Of a DNA stretch of 64,000 nt, positions 1 to 8,683 are shown in pieces. The first letter of the stretch is position 1; each line of letters starts with the position of its first letter. Origin of the DNA: Haliclystus octoradiatus (taxonomy: Eukaryota > Cnidaria > Staurozoa > Stauromedusae > Haliclystidae); assembly GCA_916610825.1 (NCBI GenBank), contig OU744450.1, positions 11,029,380 through 11,093,379 of the forward strand. The letters run 5' to 3'. The notes below the pieces were generated by a model. The model searched no databases, was not told where the DNA came from, and saw nothing but the letters and a program-made list of their open reading frames with translations. A program made the translations under genes and the position numbers.

Positions 1-395
1 TTCATTGTTTTTGGTAGCAGAGAAAGTGTTCTTTGTTCTACTGCATCTTGATTTGCTTCTACAGGTGACGAGGTACTTGAATTCACGGGCATGTCATTTT
101 GCAATTCTGATGACGGCTTGGCAATGACTTGCACCTTTTTCGGTTTTAGCACATTTTCACGACGCTTTTGAAACTCTGCCAACTCATTAGTAAACCTTCT
201 AACTTTCTCACTATCTGGAATATCATTTCGAGTTAACATCCCATCCATTTCCTGTTCCGCTTTGACCATGGCTGCCTTCTCGGGTTGTAATGTGCTGTTT
301 ACTGTAGGAATTGATGACCGATTACCACTATCCAATTGATTCATCAACCGTTCATAAACATTTGGTTTTAAAACCACATGTTTTCTAAACGCCAT
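1..395 (-). CDS. Polinton-associated ORF, 3' part cut off by the window edge
   Basis: An open frame runs from an ATG at 395 leftwards to base 1 with no stop, giving about 131 residues and no terminus. The start reads MAFRKHVVLKPNVYERL. It is followed by an acidic helix-prone stretch (residues about 38-68, with motifs EQEMDGML and DIPDSEKVRRF) and then a Ser/Pro/Gln-rich tail. That arrangement, a 'position-specific VVL-P...L' start plus a 'D-LS-EK...' helix, resembles small ORFs I associate with Polinton/adintovirus-like elements in invertebrates; this is recall of a pattern, not a search. It shares the minus strand with the next two ORFs, which suggests one late-type transcription block. The product is unknown; a virion or core component is only an inference. 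Confidence 0.6.
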   Translation of the reverse strand, partial: MAFRKHVVLKPNVYERLMNQLDSGNRSSIPTVNSTLQPEKAAMVKAEQEMDGMLTRNDIPDSEKVRRFTNELAEFQKRRENVLKPKKVQVIAKPSSELQNDMPVNSSTSSPVEANQDAVEQRTLSLLPKTM

Positions 396-508
396 CGTTA
401 GGGACGAGATTGCAAGTCTCAAAATATACTTGCTAGTAGATCCCCTATCTCAGAGCCTATACCCCCACTTCGTTGATTGACTAATATTGCTCGTCGACTT
501 TTCACTGT

Positions 509-733
509 TCATTTGGGTTGTATCAGTTTTCGCAAAACTGTCTTTTTAGAAGCCAACTTTCGTTTCAATTTTGCCGAGATGGGAACACGCCCCTTTAAAA
601 CGTTCACGACAATTTCGCAGATGGAGTGAATCAAATCAGGCTTTGCTGTTTTCAATAAATTAGCCTGATCCGAACACTTGCAATCTTTCAGAGCTTTCAA
701 TAGCGGTAAATTACGTTTTAGACGGTTAGTCAT
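509..733 (-). CDS. Small basic Polinton-associated protein (74 aa)
   Basis: This 74-residue, strongly basic ORF lies between the truncated ORF at 1-395 and the packaging ATPase, all on the minus strand. It contains a cysteine pair (DCKCS, residues 17-21), an amphipathic central segment (HSICEIVVNVLKG, residues 36-48) and a Lys/Arg-rich C-terminus. I recognise this kind of short ORF (helix with an 'I-ce---nvLkG-i' core and a basic tail) as recurring next to Polinton ATPase genes, but its function is not known to me. A DNA- or core-binding role would fit the charge and is inference. The start is the first ATG, and no in-frame extension is obvious upstream. Confidence 0.6.
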   Translation of the reverse strand: MTNRLKRNLPLLKALKDCKCSDQANLLKTAKPDLIHSICEIVVNVLKGRVPISAKLKRKLASKKTVLRKLIQPK

Positions 734-819
734 TCTTCCGTCTTCATTGACTGTCGATAAGCAACTGACTCAATTGTTTAAAATGGTTAACCTTTTATAT
801 TTTCAGAGACGTTGACTAA

Positions 820-1476
820 TCAGAATTGCTCAACTTTCCCTCGCTTGACACCTTTTTGAGTTTGAGGTAAGTAAATGTATTGTGGTGTTTCGTCAGGTAG
901 TATTCTAGCCCTGTAGCGGTGATCTTCCGGGGTGGTCGGCTTCAAGTCTATGAATAGGTATGAATATGGTAGTTGTACCGCATCGACGTAAGCCGTTTGA
1001 ATGAAGCGAACGTTCGAAGGCTTCAACTGTTTTGAAAGGTGAGATATTTTGCTCATATCCCTAACATTCTTGAACACGATCATGTAATTAGCATTGAGTG
1101 ATATGGTTCTCTGATCCTTATGAAATAGATTCTGCGTATTGAATATAACACTATTATTGTCATGACGACCTTTGAAAAACGATGCTGCGATGGTTTCATT
1201 GTTTGATTTGTCCATTAAATCAAAAATGATAATTGTATTTGTTTCTACGGTTGTTAGTGCTCCCAAATCATCAGGAATTCCTTCAATGTATTGCACTGGC
1301 ACCTTGAGAGCTTTAAGTTTTGCGGCAACATCCACTTGATGTTTCGAATAACACCATATCACCTGTTGAATGGTAGGTAATATCATCTCATCCATATACG
1401 ATAGCAAACGAAGTATAAATGTGGATTTTCCACTACCCGTTACCAAGTGAATTAGTTGCGTTGAAATTTGCTCCAT
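820..1476 (-). CDS. Polinton FtsK/HerA-type DNA-packaging ATPase
   Basis: The 218-residue protein has a P-loop near its N-terminus (VTGSGKST, residues 12-19), a Walker-B-like segment (TIIIFDLMD, about residues 82-90) and the family-typical block SVIFNTQNLF...RTISLNANY with a sensor Gln/Asn (about 109-130). Size and motif order match the packaging ATPases of Polinton/Maverick, adintovirus and related dsDNA viruses, which drive genome translocation into capsids. The P-loop is odd: the first glycine of the usual GxxGSGKS(T) context is replaced by Leu, so activity is uncertain. The reading frame is intact. It is divergently transcribed from the polymerase gene across a 251-bp promoter. A TATA-like TTATAAT lies at about 1530-1537, roughly 55 bp upstream of the ATG on this strand. 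Confidence 0.88.
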   Translation of the reverse strand: MEQISTQLIHLVTGSGKSTFILRLLSYMDEMILPTIQQVIWCYSKHQVDVAAKLKALKVPVQYIEGIPDDLGALTTVETNTIIIFDLMDKSNNETIAASFFKGRHDNNSVIFNTQNLFHKDQRTISLNANYMIVFKNVRDMSKISHLSKQLKPSNVRFIQTAYVDAVQLPYSYLFIDLKPTTPEDHRYRARILPDETPQYIYLPQTQKGVKRGKVEQF

Positions 1477-1727
1477 TCTTGCCTACGTAGTAATGACAAC
1501 TGAGGCAATTCACTCAACACAATGGTGTATTATAATCGTGTCTATCTATTACTTGCCCCGGGACTTGCCCAGGCATGCCTACAGTATTTATTTAGACATA
1601 TAACTTGCCCAGACATGCCGCAGCTTGCCCAAGGCTATTTATTATCTAAATCAATGGTTACCAGTCCCCTCACTATAGCATAAATGTACTTTGATTTCAA
1701 AGGTCAATCATCATTCAGTGATTTTGC
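1477..1727. promoter_or_regulatory. Divergent promoter between packaging ATPase and DNA polymerase
   Basis: This 251-bp non-coding stretch separates two head-to-head genes and so must hold both promoters. A TATA-like box at about 1530-1537 is suitably placed for the minus-strand ATPase. A weaker AT-rich motif near 1677-1684 could serve the plus-strand polymerase gene. The centre (1549-1630) is a GC-richer island of repeated CTTGCCC and CATGCC decamers, annotated separately as p53-family-like sites. Confidence 0.6.
1549..1630. promoter_or_regulatory. Cluster of p53/p63/p73-like response-element half-sites
   Basis: Six decamers match RRRCWWGYYY. GGACTTGCCC (1561-1570) and AGGCATGCCT (1571-1580) are both 10/10 and directly adjacent, making an ideal full site with zero spacer. 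TAACTTGCCC (1601-1610), AGACATGCCG (1611-1620) and CAGCTTGCCC (1621-1630) are each 9/10 and contiguous, giving a three-half-site array. TTACTTGCCC (1549-1558) is 8/10. The consensus is established for the p53 family; binding here is inferred. The cluster lies midway between the divergent viral-type genes. Confidence 0.6.
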
Positions 1728-2732
1728 TTGGACGATACGGATCTAACATTAACTATGGCACCAATACCACCTTTTTGTGAGTTATGTGGAAAGACATTTA
1801 CACGAAAAGCAGATTTGAAAAGACATATGACAACGCATTCAAATGTCTCTTCAGTCACCTGCGATTATTGTGACCGTACGTTCAAGCATCGCAACAATTA
1901 TAGAATCCATTGCAGAATGGTGCACCGCTGCAGTCCACCCTCCAGGCAGGTTGCAAGTCACAATCAACCTTCAAGGCGAGTCAATTCGTCTAATCCGCCA
2001 TTATTATCGAGTGTACTAAGATTAAACCGGTACCACAGCATCAACAGCAACGAATTGATCAGGTATTGGATGAGAATGTCGACCTGTTTAACCTGTTGGA
2101 AGCTCAAGGTGGAATGGAGATTTCGAATGAAGAGATCCCTATTGTGGAGGTGAGCTATTACTATTGTTTCTGCTGTTGTAATAAATACGATTCGATTATA
2201 CTTGTTATAATTTCCATCTTTGATAGATAATTGAAACGGATATTTCAGACAGGTGATCGTTTGAGACAGGTGGTTATCGATGATTTTATTGTTTTCAGGA
2301 TTCTAATGCCAATAATGACACGGTCATGGATTGGATTGATGACAATGACTCCACGAATATTGATGCATTGGTCCCAGAGGTGAGAAATGATGTGATACCT
2401 GAGTTAGAGTAACTCTTTATTTCAAACTTTTTCAATTTTCATTGTTTTTTGTTTTTAATTTTTTAATTTTTTCAATTTTTCCATGTTTTTTATTTTTAAA
2501 AAATTTTATTTTTAAAATTTTTTTTTAATTTTAAAATTTTTTTAATTTTAAATTTTTTAAATTTTTAATTTTTTCAATGTTTTGGTTCTGTCATTAGGAA
2601 GCTCCAAGGACACCTGCATTGGATGACTTTAACAGTATGGATTATGGTGAAGAGTTCAGTCCTTCCGGTTTGAATGACTTGGATAGAATGGAATACAACC
2701 TGTTGAATGACCATCCAGCCTCAGATCAGCAG
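1728..2732 (+). CDS. 5' exons of the Polinton DNA polymerase gene, encoding C2H2 zinc fingers
   Basis: Exon 1 (1728-2149) opens with MDDTDLTLT and encodes two C2H2 zinc fingers (CELCGKTF..., CDYCDRTF...; residues about 18-66). It then changes frame: the frame that continues to the exon-end donor (GAG then gtgagc at 2150) is closed upstream by a stop at 1991-1993, so a shift is needed between about 1994 and 2020. A one-base indel is the simplest reading; a 71-nt intron at 1950-2020 would also restore phase but has a poor acceptor. Exon 2 (2299-2379) and exon 3 (2598-2732) are flanked by AG and GT and are both in phase 0. They encode acidic Asp/Asn-rich linker sequence. The next acceptor is at 4120-4121, joining the polymerase exon in phase. 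Introns are 149, 218 and 1389 bp. Confidence 0.65.
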
Positions 2733-2766
2733 GTAAAAAGAAGTCTAAGTTTGGGGTTCATGTTAG

Positions 2767-2924
2767 TGTTATGAGGGTAAAATGATTGAGAGCGATAAAA
2801 TAACATCCACTCTCGTAGAGATTTCAAAACGGAGTCAAATGTAATTAATAAAATAAAGGGCAATACACAGGGGAAAGGGGAAGTCGATATTAGTCTAATT
2901 ATGGTAATACGCATTAGCATAACA
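2767..2924 (-). repeat. 3' LTR of the compact retroelement
   Basis: This 158-bp direct repeat is bounded by TGTTATG and CATAACA and is nearly identical to 3912-4069. On the minus strand it lies downstream of the 211-aa ORF and the purine-rich tract, so it is the 3' LTR. Confidence 0.85.
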
Positions 2925-3160
2925 TACCCCCACTGTTAAAAAAACACCGCCCCGGTGTTTAACGTCTACATTAATTTTATATGAAGGTAAATTAACTGAT
3001 AATTGCAAAATAAAGATAATAAAAATAATGTAGAATAAATGTAAAAAAGGAATAGATAAATAATTAATAGATAAAAATTATGGTTCAAATATTAGAGTTG
3101 GTATTTTCTTCGTAGTCTTTGGTGTTACCGGTATGCCAATGTTTCTTTAAGTTACGAGAG

Positions 3161-3796
3161 TCACGTTATAGGTCGGGCGTACAAAAACGATTTTCTCTGA
3201 AGAATTATATTTAGGATATTTGAATGTTGAAATTTTTTATTTTTAGGTTTAAGTAATTGTGTGTTAATCAAATAAATACTACTGGTTGTACTAAGCTCAC
3301 AGCAACTTGAAGTTGTATTTTGTTGAAATCTTTTTTTGGTGAATGAAACAATCGTACCATCTGATTGCTCATTTGTTAATATTTTTTTTAAACATTTGTC
3401 TGAAATTGGACTGATTTCTAATTCAACGTTACGTAAATCTTCATTACTTTCAGTTGATAATATTCTAATATCATGGTTTTCATTAACGTTATTAACATCG
3501 TTGTTGACTGCTATAGCGGAAGGCGTGGTTTCCCTTCTCCACTGGAAACAGCAAGGTTTAGTGCAGCGAATATATACACAATTGTATTCGCTTGCCATTT
3601 TACGTGCCAGTATTTCAATAGGGTAAGGCAAAGTTATTTCGAAATCTTTTACGTTCGAAGGTAATTCAGCCATAAATTGTTCTGTTTCAGCACGGGACTC
3701 GTTAACAGCTTCATTGTAAATTCTATTTTCAAATTGTTTATATTCCTTCTGTTTTCTCCGTATATAGTTTACTAAGGAATCCATAATTGTCGACAT
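3161..3796 (-). CDS. Unknown 211-aa protein of the compact LTR element
   Basis: This is the only sizeable frame inside the LTR pair. It starts at the ATG of MSTIMDSLVNYIRRKQ, has a charged helical N-terminus (residues 10-45), a segment with a Cys cluster and Trp (CVYIRCTKPCCFQW, about 73-86), and an Asn/Glu-rich middle. No reverse transcriptase, protease, integrase or zinc-knuckle signature is visible. The decayed copy at 47.7-48.4 kb keeps clear protein-level similarity, including ELEISPISD and the NEQSDxTIV segment. This argues that the frame was once a real, selected gene of the family. A gag-like or packaging role is a guess. Protein length downstream of about residue 150 differs between copies. 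Confidence 0.6.
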   Translation of the reverse strand: MSTIMDSLVNYIRRKQKEYKQFENRIYNEAVNESRAETEQFMAELPSNVKDFEITLPYPIEILARKMASEYNCVYIRCTKPCCFQWRRETTPSAIAVNNDVNNVNENHDIRILSTESNEDLRNVELEISPISDKCLKKILTNEQSDGTIVSFTKKRFQQNTTSSCCELSTTSSIYLINTQLLKPKNKKFQHSNILNIILQRKSFLYARPIT

Positions 3797-3911
3797 TGTA
3801 GAAGATTGAATGGAATAAAAATTATAACCAATAATAAGCCATGAGAATATTAATTATATGATACAAACAAAATGTATAATAAAATAAAATTGATCCTTAT
3901 CGGGCTCCAAA

Positions 3912-4069
3912 TGTTATGAGGGTAAAATGATTGAGAGCGATAAAATAACATCCACTCTCGTAGAGATTTCAAAACGGAGTCAAATGTAATTAATAAAATA
4001 AAGGGCAATACACAGGGGAAAGGGGAAGTCTATATTAGTCTAATTATGGTAATACGCATTAGCATAACA
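3912..4069 (-). repeat. 5' LTR of the compact retroelement
   Basis: This is the partner direct repeat of 2767-2924. On the minus strand it precedes the putative primer-binding site (bases 3892-3909) and the 211-aa ORF, so it is the 5' LTR. Confidence 0.85.
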
Positions 4070-4121
4070 TTAGTCTTGTTTATCACATGTTTTTTATTTG
4101 AATTTATTTTATTTTATTCAG

Positions 4122-6845
4122 GTTGATGTGGTAGAGAGCTTCGATGTCAACGGTGCACTGCAGTCACTCTTCCACCATTGTCCACCGTCGTCACCTAGTG
4201 TCAGAGCAGCCTCTGTGGATTTTAGAGCTGCCCATATTGCCATCGACCATGCCAATCAACATCATTGCGAAAAGTGTGATATGTGGTTCATATGTGAAGA
4301 ACAGTGGCGTCTTCATACTCAAGCACATGATGTGACTCACCCCTTCACCTGTCAGAACTGTTTCAAGTCATTTCATCGTCGTATTCATCTGGCTATGCAC
4401 ACCCGCTCTGGTTGTCCTGCACTCGCTAATCAAAACATCAATCAACGAGGCGGAAACAATTCTAGAGATGATGACAATGAACCACACCCTGCTCTTTCCA
4501 CAGAACTGACTGAACCACCACATCTTGTTTCACATGCTCTCAATCGAACAGTGCTGTTATATCGCAAGGACTTTGAGCAAATTCACCATGCCAACCTTTT
4601 GCAACGATTGAAAGATGTTATAAGTCTGCAAGTGCCATTCGTAAAGCAGCAAGCCTCCACTCAAAACGGTGTCAAGTTCTTTATGACGTTGTCTGTCGTG
4701 TTTAGAAAGGTCACCGATGATGATGAAAAGACGGACCCACCGGTTGTATTTCGTACTGAGGTATTTCGCTTTCTACCTCAAGATGATGATGACGGCCTGT
4801 ATCTGCAAAGCTTGTTTGATTTGGCTTATAATCAGCTTCTCACCAAGATGGAAGAATTTGAACAGAATGGCTCATCGTGGATAATTGACGCACTCAACCA
4901 TCTAGACTTGAACATTGTCACCTATGAACCTCCTCGGGCATCGTCTTTCCTACCCCTCCCACGAGATATACAACTCAAGCATGCTGTTATCAATGTTCAG
5001 AATAATGATGATGAAAAGTGTTTTGTTTGGGCTGTACTGGCTAGTATGTTGAATATTTCTAACCATGCTGAACGTCTCAATCATTATGAACGAAAGGAGC
5101 ACTTGCTGAAACTGGATGGATTACAATTCCCCCTCCCCCTCAAGGATGTGGCTAAATTTGAGCGCATGAATGACATCAGCGTTCATGTGTATGGTTTTGT
5201 GATAGAGGAAACAGCAGCTAAAAAGTCAAAAAGCATTGTCATCCCGTTACGTATTGGCGAGAGGCGACAGTATTCACGACATGTTAACCTGTTGATGTGG
5301 ACCGAAGACAATGAAAATGATGATGATGATGACGATCAACCTGCACCCAAGTCCCATTACGCTTACATTAAAAACCTAAGTGCTCTTCTCGGCTCTCAAC
5401 TCAGCAAGAGAAAAAATCATAAAGACTTTTGTGATTACTGTCTGCTCGGTTTTGGAAATCCTGCTGTGCGAGATAGACATATGGAGAAGTGTAAGCATAC
5501 TGGAGCACAACGGGTTCGATTACCTGAGAAGGACGATCTGAACAAAGAGGATAAAGTGTTTTTCAAAGATATGCAAAAACAAGTGAAAATGCCCTTTGTC
5601 ATGTACGCAGACACTGAAGCATTGTTAATGAAGCAATCAACTTGTCAACGCAATCCTCAAAACTCGTCAACTGTCATCACACAAAATCATGTTCCTTGTG
5701 GGTTTGGTGTTTTGGTGAAGTGTACCAAACCAGAATTTGATGAGCCACCCTACATCTATCGAGGGGAAGATTGCATGGGTAAATTTCTGGATTATGTTCT
5801 TGCCAAGAGTGAAACGCTGCGTGAGAAATTGAGAAACGTTGAGCCCATTATCATGTCTCTGGCAGAAGAGTTGGCCCATGTACAAGCTGGAGTGTGTCAT
5901 ATCTGTGAGAAGGGTGATTTTGTTTATGGTGTTAAAAATCACAAACGTTTAAAGGTGAAAGATCACGATCATTTGAGTGGACAGTATCGTGGTGCAGCAC
6001 ATAATGGATGCAATCTGAATTATCGCGTCAATGCTGATTACATTCCAATACCCTGCGTCTTACACAATCTACGAGGGTATGATGCACATCACATCTTGTT
6101 GGCCTTCAAAGAACGACATGCTGAGAAACGCATTCAATGCATTCCAAACACAATGGAGAAGTATGTGTCCTTCACAATTGGCGGTGTACGCTTCATTGAT
6201 TCTTTGCAATTTCTGAATGCAAGTCTTGGCACTTTGGTGGACAACTTGAATTATTCACAGCTGACACTCACCCACACCTACTTGGAAACAATCACAACTC
6301 GATCGGTCAATCTAGACAATCGTCTATCGCTAGTCAAGCGCAAAGGAGTCTATCCCTATGAGTACATGGATTCGTGGGAGCGATTTGATGACGTCACATT
6401 ACCACCTCGATCGGCCTTCTACAGTTCATTGACGGATGAAGATGTAACTGAGGAAGATTATAGTCACGCTCAGCAGGTCTTTCGTGAATTCAGCATGAAT
6501 AATTTGGGTGATTATCATGACTTCTACCTGTGTACTGATGTTCTACTTCTGGCAGACGTCTTCGAAACCTTTCGCAGCATGTGTCATGAATACTTCCACC
6601 TCGATCCTGCTCAGTTCTATAGCTCTCCTGGACTTTCTTGGAGTGCAGCATTAAAAATGACAGGCATTGAGTTGGATTTGTTGACTGATATTGATCAGTA
6701 TCAATTCATTGAACAGAGTGTGCGAGGTGGCGTTTCGTCCATCAATCATCGCTATGCCAAAGCCAATGTACCTGGTTCAGATGATTATGATCCTGATTCA
6801 CCCAATACCTACTTGGTCTATCTGGATGCAAAGTGAGTGATGAGT

Positions 6846-6876
<31 letters not shown>

Positions 6877-8180
6877 AGCAATGAGAATGGTAGTATAGGG
6901 TTGCTAATTTTTTATGTGATTTTTATTTCAGCAACCTGTATGGATGGGCAATGTCGCAAGCGCTGCCAACAGGTCAATTCCGATGGTTAGAACAGTGTGA
7001 AATTGATGTCTTGGATGTTTCTCAATTGTCTAACGACTGTGATGATGGGTACATTCTCGAATGTGATTTGACCTATCCAGCTGAAATTCATGATGCACAT
7101 GCCTGCTTCCCTCTCGCTCCCGAGCGAATGGTGATTGATTTAAAGATGTTGTCCCCTCACCAGAAGGAATTGTACGCCATGACGATGATTAAATCACAGT
7201 TGAACGGTGAGTCTGTCACGATTAAAGATTCATGTCGAAAACTTGTTCCTAATTTGAGAGATAAAGAGAAATATGTGGTTCATTATCGAAATCTCTCCTT
7301 GTTTCTCGACTTGGGAATGGTGTTGACAAAAGTGCATCGTGTTCTGACGTTCAAACAGCGACCTTGGTTGAAACAATACATCGACTTCAATACTCAGAAG
7401 AGAGCTGCTGCCACTGATGACTTCTCGAAAACGCTTTTCAAACTATTCAACAATTCCATTTATGGCAAGCTGTTGGAAAGTGTACGCAGTAGACGCAACA
7501 TCAATTTAGTGGACAATGCAAGGTCGATGAAAAAATTTGCAGCACAGCCCATCTTCAAATCTTGCAAGATTTTTCATGAAAATCTTTGTGCTGTAGAACG
7601 CTCGTTTCCTGAAATTGTTCTAAATCGACCTATTTATGCCGGATTCTGTGTCCTCGATTTATCAAAATGGCTAATGATCGATTTTCATTACAATTATATG
7701 AAAAAGCGTTACCCTGGCAACCACTCCAAGGTATTGTTCACTGATACTGATAGCTTGGCTTATGTTATTCAAACTGATGATTTATACCGAGATATTCAAG
7801 GTGCAAGTGATTGGTTTGACTTCAGTGGGTACCCTAAAGAACATCCTTGTTATTCACCTGCGAACAAAAAGGTGGTTGGCTATTTCAAAGATGAGTTGAA
7901 CGGGTCCATTATGAAATCGTTTGTTGGTCTTCGCTCCAAGATGTATGCCTATCAGTACGATGGGAAAGAGGTGAAACGTGCCAAAGGTGTCAAACGATCG
8001 ACAGTTCAAAAGACATTGACGTTTGATGATTACAGAACCTGCCTCTTTGACAATGTCACACTGATGCGCAGTATGAGTGCCATCCGATCCATCGACCTTC
8101 GACTGTATACTCTAGTTGTCAACAAGAAAGCTCTGTCGTCTTATGATGACAAGCGATATCTACTAGATGATGGCTACTAA
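4122..8180 (+). CDS. Polinton protein-primed DNA polymerase B, core exons
   Basis: Two exons, 4122-6832 and 6932-8180, split by a 99-bp GT-AG intron, encode about 1,319 residues; the open frame begins slightly earlier at 4098, within the intron. The N-terminus carries two more C2H2 fingers (codons in about 4264-4410). Exonuclease motifs are visible: Exo I YADTEALL (about 5600), Exo II LHNLRGYDAHH (about 6061) and Exo III YLCTDVLLLADVF (about 6525). A His/Cys-rich insert, DHDHLSGQYRGAAHNGCN (about 5965-6015), resembles the endonuclease-VII-like patch of this family. The polymerase motif A aspartate lies exactly at the intron (6824-6940). Motif B is NNSIYGKLLE (about 7450), motif C is TDTDSLAY (about 7740), and the KMYAY palm motif is at about 7940. 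All catalytic residues checked are present. It would replicate the element from terminal-protein-primed ends. Confidence 0.9.
6833..6931 (+). other. 99-bp intron in the polymerase catalytic core
   Basis: The donor is GTGAGT at 6833 and the acceptor TTTCAG ends at 6931. Removal restores the motif A context. The intron contains a (GATGAT)n microsatellite. It is unusual for a virus-like gene in that it splits the catalytic motif itself. Confidence 0.85.
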
Positions 8181-8683
8181 ACTCTACCCCACGGACATTA
8201 CTCAATTGAAGATCAACAACAACAACAATAGCTTTTTTCTATATAATTACTATCAGTGAATATCTGTGAATCGGATTACGAATTCAGATTATGTATCATC
8301 GTTTTAACTTATTGTTTAGCTAAGTTATGAACGAGAGAAATGATAATAAAAACAGACAATTTTGTATATATTAAATCATGTTTTATTATTGTTTTAAAAA
8401 ATGTGTGAATGAATGATTTTATTCAATGTATCTTTGTGGATTATTATTATTATTATGAATGACATTTTGTTCTATAACATCTACTATTATTCATCTATAT
8501 CAAATCAAAGTTATAATTAATTGAATGTGTGATTGATTATTCTTTGTCATTAAATCTGTTTTATTAATAAATGCACATCTATGATTCTCAAGATATATAT
8601 ATTTATATAATGAATCAGGTTTTGTCCATTCTAAAACAAATGGGTGATTCTGTTGATGAACTATTGATTATGTTATACGTCTA
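8181..8683. other. Convergent 3' spacer between polymerase and the unknown ORF
   Basis: This 503-bp AT-rich spacer lies between convergent genes. AATAAA-type polyadenylation signals occur on the plus strand (about 8344) and, as TTTATT, for the minus-strand gene (about 8562). No coding or structured element was seen. Confidence 0.6.

Larger units (their letters stand above)
2767..4069 (-). mobile_element. Compact LTR retroelement with its own 211-aa ORF, inserted in a polymerase intron
   Basis: Two 158-bp direct repeats (2767-2924 and 3912-4069) begin TGTTATG and end CATAACA. I see one difference between them. The 4-bp sequence TTAG flanks both sides (2763-2766 and 4070-4073) as a target-site duplication. 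On the minus strand, the right LTR is followed after two bases by TGGAGCCCGATAAGGATC, a tRNA-primer-type binding site. The left LTR is preceded by a purine-rich AGTGGGGGTA, a polypurine tract. The element is therefore oriented minus, 1.3 kb long and young. It has no reverse transcriptase, protease or integrase; its only ORF is the 211-aa frame. It is presumably mobilised in trans. A decayed relative lies at about 47.7-48.5 kb. Confidence 0.85.

Noticed and set aside
3336..3664. Plus-strand frames inside the LTR element
   Set aside because: They are antisense shadows of the 211-aa minus-strand ORF, which is supported by the second copy and by LTR orientation.
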